A stretch of DNA of 9,643 nt from CBDTTW01 sp965363675 (GTDB lineage: Bacteria > Bacteroidota > Rhodothermia > Rhodothermales > DASSAV01), in the NCBI GenBank assembly GCA_965363675.1, contig CBDTTW010000116.1, positions 1 through 9,643 on the forward strand. Direction: 5' to 3'. The notes below the pieces were generated by a model that was not told the DNA's origin, did no database searches, and worked only from the letters and a program-made list of their open reading frames with translations. Shown here piece by piece: positions 6,085 to 9,643 of this stretch. The position numbers and the translations under genes are program-made. Positions within the stretch are counted from its first letter, which is position 1. Every line of letters begins with the position of its first letter.

Positions 6085-7127
6085 ATTTGCTGCGTGAGGC
6101 AGTGCATGGAGCCCAGCCCCCAGATGACCTCGTTGCACCGGATGGGCGCGATGCGCCGGCCGGGAAATACCTCCGCCAGGATCTCGGCTGCTCCGGCATC
6201 CTGCGCGTCGCCGAAGGCGGGCATCAGCACGACCTCGTTGGCGACGTAGTAGTTGACGTAGGTGGCAGGCATGCGTTCGCCGCGCAGGTAGAGGGGCGCA
6301 GGCATCGGGAGCGGGGTGATGCCGAAGGGCCGCCCGTCGAGCGTGCGCAGATCCCGGACGCGCTCCAGGTTTTCGCGGAGCAGCCCATAGTTGGCGTCGC
6401 CGGGGTCGTTTTCCAGGGCCGTGACGATGCGGCCGCCGGGGGCGAAGCGGGCCAGGTCGTCGATGTGCCCGTCGGTGTCGTCGCCGACGATGCCTTCGCC
6501 GAGCCAGAGCACCCTGGAGACGCCGAAAGCGGCGCACAGCGTCTCCTCGATGGCGGCGCGGCCGAGATGGGGGTTGCGGTTCGGATGGAGCAGGCACTGC
6601 TCGGTCGTGAGGAGCAGCCCTGCGCCGTCTACCTCGATGGAGCCTCCTTCGAGCACCATGGGATAGTCGATCCGGGGGGCGCCGAGGGCCTCGGCCATGC
6701 GGGCGGCCGCCGCGTTGTCGTCGTCCCACGGAGGGTACTTTCCGCCCCAGCAGTTGTACTCCCAGACCGTCGCGGCGCGCTCCGGGCCCGCCCCGGCGTC
6801 GGCGTAGACAAAGATGGCCCCGTGGTCGCGCACCCAGGCGTCGTTCGTCGGGATGAGGTGGAAAAAAAGCTGCTCCGGAGGGGCCGAGCGGCCCAGCAGG
6901 CCGCGTATGCGCTGCTCGTCGGCGGGCGTGCGCACGTTGATATGCACCGCCTCGTGCGGCGCGAGCGCTTCGACGACGGCGGTGAAGGCCGCCTCGACGT
7001 AGGGCAACTCCTCGGGCCAGGTTTCGACGTTGTGGGGCCAGGAGAGCCAGGAGCCTTCGTGCGGCTCCCACTCGGCAGGCATACGATAGGTCGTTTTCGC
7101 GGCGGCATCATCCCGAGAGCTACTCAT
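6069..7127 (-). CDS. aguA: Agmatine deiminase
   Basis: Hydrolyses agmatine to N-carbamoylputrescine and ammonia, the first step of the deiminase route to putrescine; cytoplasmic. 352 residues, within the family's usual length (about 340-370). MPAEWEPHEGSWLSWPHN (16-33) is the classic N-terminal block, WVRDHG is at 98-103, EGGSIEVDG at 160-168 and GDDTDGHIDD at 215-224, holding the expected catalytic His221 and Asp223. The C-terminal GLGSMHCLTQQ carries the nucleophile Cys343. This places it in the Porphyromonas-type peptidylarginine deiminase superfamily; presence of the adjacent aguB makes agmatine, not peptidyl-arginine, the likely substrate. There is no signal peptide. The start codon overlaps the end of aguB by 8 bp, so translational coupling is likely. 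No arginine decarboxylase is visible nearby. Confidence 0.95.
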   Translation of the reverse strand: MSSSRDDAAAKTTYRMPAEWEPHEGSWLSWPHNVETWPEELPYVEAAFTAVVEALAPHEAVHINVRTPADEQRIRGLLGRSAPPEQLFFHLIPTNDAWVRDHGAIFVYADAGAGPERAATVWEYNCWGGKYPPWDDDNAAAARMAEALGAPRIDYPMVLEGGSIEVDGAGLLLTTEQCLLHPNRNPHLGRAAIEETLCAAFGVSRVLWLGEGIVGDDTDGHIDDLARFAPGGRIVTALENDPGDANYGLLRENLERVRDLRTLDGRPFGITPLPMPAPLYLRGERMPATYVNYYVANEVVLMPAFGDAQDAGAAEILAEVFPGRRIAPIRCNEVIWGLGSMHCLTQQIPRRP

Positions 7128-8010
7128 CGATAAAGCGTTGTGTCAGATCGTGGTAGGCGTCGATCCTGCGGTCCCGGAGGAAGGGCCACTCGGTGCGGAA
7201 GTCGTTGATGCGGCGCACGTCGAGGTGGGCTACGAGCACGGTTTCCTCGTCGGCCGACGCCTGGGCGATGAGCTCGCCGTCGGGGCCGGCGATGAAGCTC
7301 TGGCCCCAGAACTCGATGCCCGCCGAGCCGTCGCCGTCGCCGGCGGGCTCGAAGCCGATGCGGTTGACGGCGGCGACGTAGCAGCCGTTCGTGACGGCGT
7401 GGGCGCGCTGCACGAGCTGCCAGGCGTTATGCTGCGCGGCGCCGCGCGCGGCCTTTTCCTCGGGCAGCCAGCCGATGGCGGTCGGGTAGAAGAGCACGTT
7501 GGCGCCGCGCAAGGCGGCCAGGCGGGCGGCCTCGGGGTACCACTGGTCCCAGCAGACGAGGGTGCTGACGTGCCCGTTGGAGGTGCGGAATGAGCGGAAC
7601 CCAAGGTCGCCGGGGGTGAAGTAGAACTTCTCGTAGAACTGCGGGTCGTCGGGGATGTGCATCTTGCGATACTTGCCGACATACCCGGCCTTGCCGTCCA
7701 GGACGGCGGCGGTATTGTGGTAGAGCCCCTCGGCGCGTTTCTCGAACAGGCTGACGATGACGGTCACGTTCAGCTCGGCGGCCAGCGTCGCAAAGGCGTC
7801 GGTGCTCGGGCCGGGGATGGCCTCCGCCAGAGCGAAGCATGCGTGGTCTTCACGCTGGCAAAAGTAAGGCGTGCGGAACAGCTCGGGAAGGCAGATGACG
7901 CGCGCGCCCTGAGCGGCGGCGTCGCGCGTCATGGCGAGGGCTTTGCGCAGGTTTTCCTCGGGGTCCGGGCTGCACTGCATCTGGACCAGCCCGACGGAGA
8001 TCGTGGACAT
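7120..8010 (-). CDS. aguB: N-carbamoylputrescine amidohydrolase
   Basis: Hydrolyses N-carbamoylputrescine to putrescine, CO2 and ammonia, the step after AguA. 296 residues, typical length. The nitrilase-superfamily triad is complete: E43 in CLPELF, K116 in KYRKMHIPDDP and C153 in LVCWDQWYPEA. The motifs MHIPDDPQFYEKFYF and CWDQWYPEAARL are characteristic of the carbamoylputrescine amidase branch rather than of beta-ureidopropionase or aliphatic amidases. It follows maf on the same strand after 73 bp and overlaps aguA by 8 bp. There is no clear Shine-Dalgarno before the ATG. The 73-bp gap could hold a separate aguBA promoter (a GATAAC word is present on the minus strand), but no -35 partner stands out, so readthrough from maf is equally possible. 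Confidence 0.95.
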   Translation of the reverse strand: MSTISVGLVQMQCSPDPEENLRKALAMTRDAAAQGARVICLPELFRTPYFCQREDHACFALAEAIPGPSTDAFATLAAELNVTVIVSLFEKRAEGLYHNTAAVLDGKAGYVGKYRKMHIPDDPQFYEKFYFTPGDLGFRSFRTSNGHVSTLVCWDQWYPEAARLAALRGANVLFYPTAIGWLPEEKAARGAAQHNAWQLVQRAHAVTNGCYVAAVNRIGFEPAGDGDGSAGIEFWGQSFIAGPDGELIAQASADEETVLVAHLDVRRINDFRTEWPFLRDRRIDAYHDLTQRFIDE

Positions 8011-8083
8011 GAGCGCGGGGTTCGTTGGCGGGATTCGGCGTCGGCTTGTTATCCCGGCGGGGGATTAAGTTCCGCGGGAGCGC

Positions 8084-8683
8084 TCAGGCTTCCGAGAGGA
8101 TCAGGTCGGCGAACCGCTCGTGGAGAGTGCGGTACAGCCGGTGCAGGGGCAGCCCGACGACGTTGTAATAGTCGCCCTCGATACGGGGGATGAACAGCGC
8201 GCCCCGGTCGTCCTGGATGCCGTAGGCCCCGGCCTTGTCGAGCGGCGAGCCTGTAGCAACGTAGGCGGTGATCTCGGCCGGGCGCAGCGCGCCGAAGGTC
8301 ACGGCGGTGTTTTCGACGGCCACGGCCTCGCGCGGCCCGGCGGGATAGACGAGCGCAATGCCGGTATACACCGTGTGCGTGCGGCCGCTGAGCAGCCCGA
8401 GCATGCGCGCGGCGTCGGCGGCGTCGGCGGGCTTGTTCAGGATGGCTCCCTCCAGCACGACAATGGTGTCGGCGCCGAGCACCAGAGCCTCCGGGCGCCG
8501 CCGTGCGACGGCGCGGGCCTTGCGCGCGGCCAGCTCGGCCACGACCTGCTCCGGGGGGGCGCCCGGCGCCACGTCCTCGTCGGCGCTGGAGGGCAGCACC
8601 TCGAAGCGGAAGCCGACCTGTTCGAGAAGCTTTTTGCGCCGGGGCGACTGCGAGGCAAGGACGAGCGGAACGGAAAGCTGCAT
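8084..8683 (-). CDS. maf: Maf nucleotide pyrophosphatase (dTTP/UTP type)
   Basis: Maf proteins hydrolyse non-canonical or pyrimidine nucleoside triphosphates to monophosphates, a housecleaning role also tied to septum-formation arrest. 199 residues, the usual size. Visible motifs: ASQSPRRKKLLEQVG (10-24) with the triphosphate-binding Ser-x-x-Arg-Arg, SADED (33-37), GADT (70-73) with catalytic D72, the SGRTHTVYTG block, and DKAGAYGIQDDRG followed by GDYYNVVGLPL at the C-terminal end. The last two favour the YhdE-like dTTP/UTP branch over the YceF (m7GTP) branch. The ATG at 8683 is chosen because QLSVPLVLASQSPRR is the family N-terminus and a GGAGA site lies 5 nt upstream. An upstream extension to 8911 would run into lnt. 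It lies 32 bp after lnt on the same strand. Confidence 0.95.
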   Translation of the reverse strand: MQLSVPLVLASQSPRRKKLLEQVGFRFEVLPSSADEDVAPGAPPEQVVAELAARKARAVARRRPEALVLGADTIVVLEGAILNKPADAADAARMLGLLSGRTHTVYTGIALVYPAGPREAVAVENTAVTFGALRPAEITAYVATGSPLDKAGAYGIQDDRGALFIPRIEGDYYNVVGLPLHRLYRTLHERFADLILSEA

Positions 8684-8688
8684 GGGAG

Positions 8689-8693
8689 TCTCC
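8689..8693 (-). promoter_or_regulatory. Ribosome binding site of maf
   Basis: GGAGA on the minus strand lies 5 nt before the ATG at 8683 and supports that start over the longer upstream extension. Confidence 0.55.
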
Positions 8694-8715
8694 GGGCTTG
8701 GGTGGGGGCCGGAAG

Positions 8716-9643
8716 TTAACCCCCTGCGCCCGAGATTCCGCAAGGCGGGCGCGGCCGCAAATGCCGCCGGCGGCCTGCGTAGAAGGCTGCGGCGCCCATG
8801 CCCGCCAGGGCAAAGGCGAACGCGAGATCGACCCAGCCGCCCCAGCGCACGTAGGGCGTGGCGCCGGCGTACAGCGGGACGCGGGCGCGCAGGGCGGCGC
8901 GCTGCATCCAAGCCGTTTCATAGCGGCGCGCGCCGGTGGGCAGCACGACGGCGGTGCCTCCGGAAACCGTAGCCTGGACGACGGCGCGCCCGGACTCGGC
9001 CGCCCGCAGCGCGGCATGCCGCAAGTGCTGCCCGTACGCCGCGCTGCGCCCCCACCAGCCCGTTTGCGCGACGACGACGATCAGTTGCGCACGGCCCCGC
9101 GCCAGTTCGCGTACGGCGTCGGGGAAGATGCTCTCGAAGCAGATCAGTACGCCGACGCGGGCGCCCGCTACGTCGAGCAGCCCGGGCGCGTCGCCGGGGG
9201 CGTAGCCGGGCGCCCCCCCGGAGGGCAGACGCAGCCCTTCCAGAAGCGGGAGGGCGCCGGCGAACGGCGAGACCTCGGCATAGGGCACGAGGCGCTGCTT
9301 CGCGTACCACTGCAACGGGCGGCCCGGACCGGATTGCGCCACAACGACGTTGTACAGCGCGCCTCCGGCGCCCGCGAGCACGGCCCCTGCCAGCAGCGGC
9401 GCGCCCGCAGAGTCGGCGGCGGCGGCGAGGCGGGGGAGTTGGGCGCGCACGCCCAGGCCGAGGCGCAGGGCGGTCTCGGGCCATACCACAAAGGCAGGCG
9501 GCGGCCCGGCGCGCAGGAGCGCCTCCGTGAGCGCCCCCAGCGCGCCCAGCCGGAGCGCCGAGGCGCCTTCCGCCCATTCGAGCGGCGCGAGCCCCGGTTG
9601 CGCCAGGCCCACCACGATGCTTCCCGAGGGGGCCGCCGGGGTC
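8716..9643 (-). CDS. lnt: Apolipoprotein N-acyltransferase, C-terminal part (N-terminus beyond right edge)
   Basis: Lnt adds the third acyl chain to the N-terminal cysteine of lipoproteins at the outer face of the inner membrane. The frame is open to the right edge: 308 residues are visible, and the N-terminal membrane helices lie outside the window. The visible part begins with the first strand of the periplasmic nitrilase domain (SIVVGLAQPG). Counting from the first visible residue, the triad is E56 in VVWPETA, K115 in WYAKQRLVPYAE and C168 in LICFESIFP. Spacings of 59 and 53 residues compare with 68 and 52 in E. coli Lnt. E123 and E170 match other conserved glutamates. The chain ends with one more membrane helix (about 270-295), as in the family. 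The apparent GTG at 9615 is internal, not the start. Presence of lnt implies triacylated lipoproteins and an outer membrane. Confidence 0.94.
   Translation of the reverse strand, partial: TPAAPSGSIVVGLAQPGLAPLEWAEGASALRLGALGALTEALLRAGPPPAFVVWPETALRLGLGVRAQLPRLAAAADSAGAPLLAGAVLAGAGGALYNVVVAQSGPGRPLQWYAKQRLVPYAEVSPFAGALPLLEGLRLPSGGAPGYAPGDAPGLLDVAGARVGVLICFESIFPDAVRELARGRAQLIVVVAQTGWWGRSAAYGQHLRHAALRAAESGRAVVQATVSGGTAVVLPTGARRYETAWMQRAALRARVPLYAGATPYVRWGGWVDLAFAFALAGMGAAAFYAGRRRHLRPRPPCGISGAGG

Noticed and set aside
5647..7071. 474-codon minus-strand frame antisense to folB and shifted against aguA
   Set aside because: Arg-rich composition and no motif. It overlaps two well-supported genes.
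5619..7133. 504-codon plus-strand frame across folB and aguA
   Set aside because: It runs through folB in the wrong frame and antisense to aguA. Both of those have complete family motifs and catalytic residues.
1..9643. Search for a defence, toxin-antitoxin, phage, CRISPR or mobile system
   Set aside because: No palindromic repeat-spacer pattern, transposase, integrase, nuclease or terminal inverted repeats are visible. Every well-supported gene is a housekeeping, metabolic or envelope gene.

Overview
The window is chromosomal DNA from a high-GC bacterium (about two-thirds G+C by eye) with tightly packed genes. A fragment of apolipoprotein N-acyltransferase (Lnt) shows a diderm cell envelope. 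Lnt, the aguBA pair and an exported all-TPR protein would fit a high-GC Bacteroidota/Rhodothermota-like lineage. That placement is an inference from gene style, not from a marker gene. I see no tRNA, rRNA, CRISPR array, insertion sequence or phage gene.

Layout from left to right. (1) Positions 1-2876, minus strand: most of a very long exported protein made of about 24 visible tetratricopeptide repeats. Its C-terminus lies beyond the left edge. (2) Positions 2877-3183: a 307-bp divergent intergenic region. (3) Positions 3184-4503, plus strand: three consecutive small proteins, each with one glycine-rich membrane helix of the ElaB/YqjD (DUF883)/YtxH-like kind, closed by a good intrinsic terminator at 4530-4564. 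(4) Positions 4727-6072, plus strand: a PfkB-family sugar kinase with a TTG start, then folB (dihydroneopterin aldolase) 14 bp downstream. (5) Positions 6069-9643, minus strand, in transcription order: lnt (N-terminal part off the right edge), maf, aguB, aguA. folB and aguA converge and overlap by 4 bp inside a strong potential hairpin.

Functionally, aguA (agmatine to N-carbamoylputrescine) and aguB (N-carbamoylputrescine to putrescine) are consecutive enzymes of one polyamine route and overlap by 8 bp. lnt and maf upstream are envelope and housekeeping genes that may share the transcript. The kinase and folB probably share a message, although the kinase belongs to a conserved subgroup whose substrate I cannot assign. 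The least explained part is the left third: the giant periplasmic TPR protein divergent from the three small membrane proteins, a plausible envelope-related group of unknown role. The other genes are recognisable families in ordinary form, and I found no defence, toxin or mobile system.
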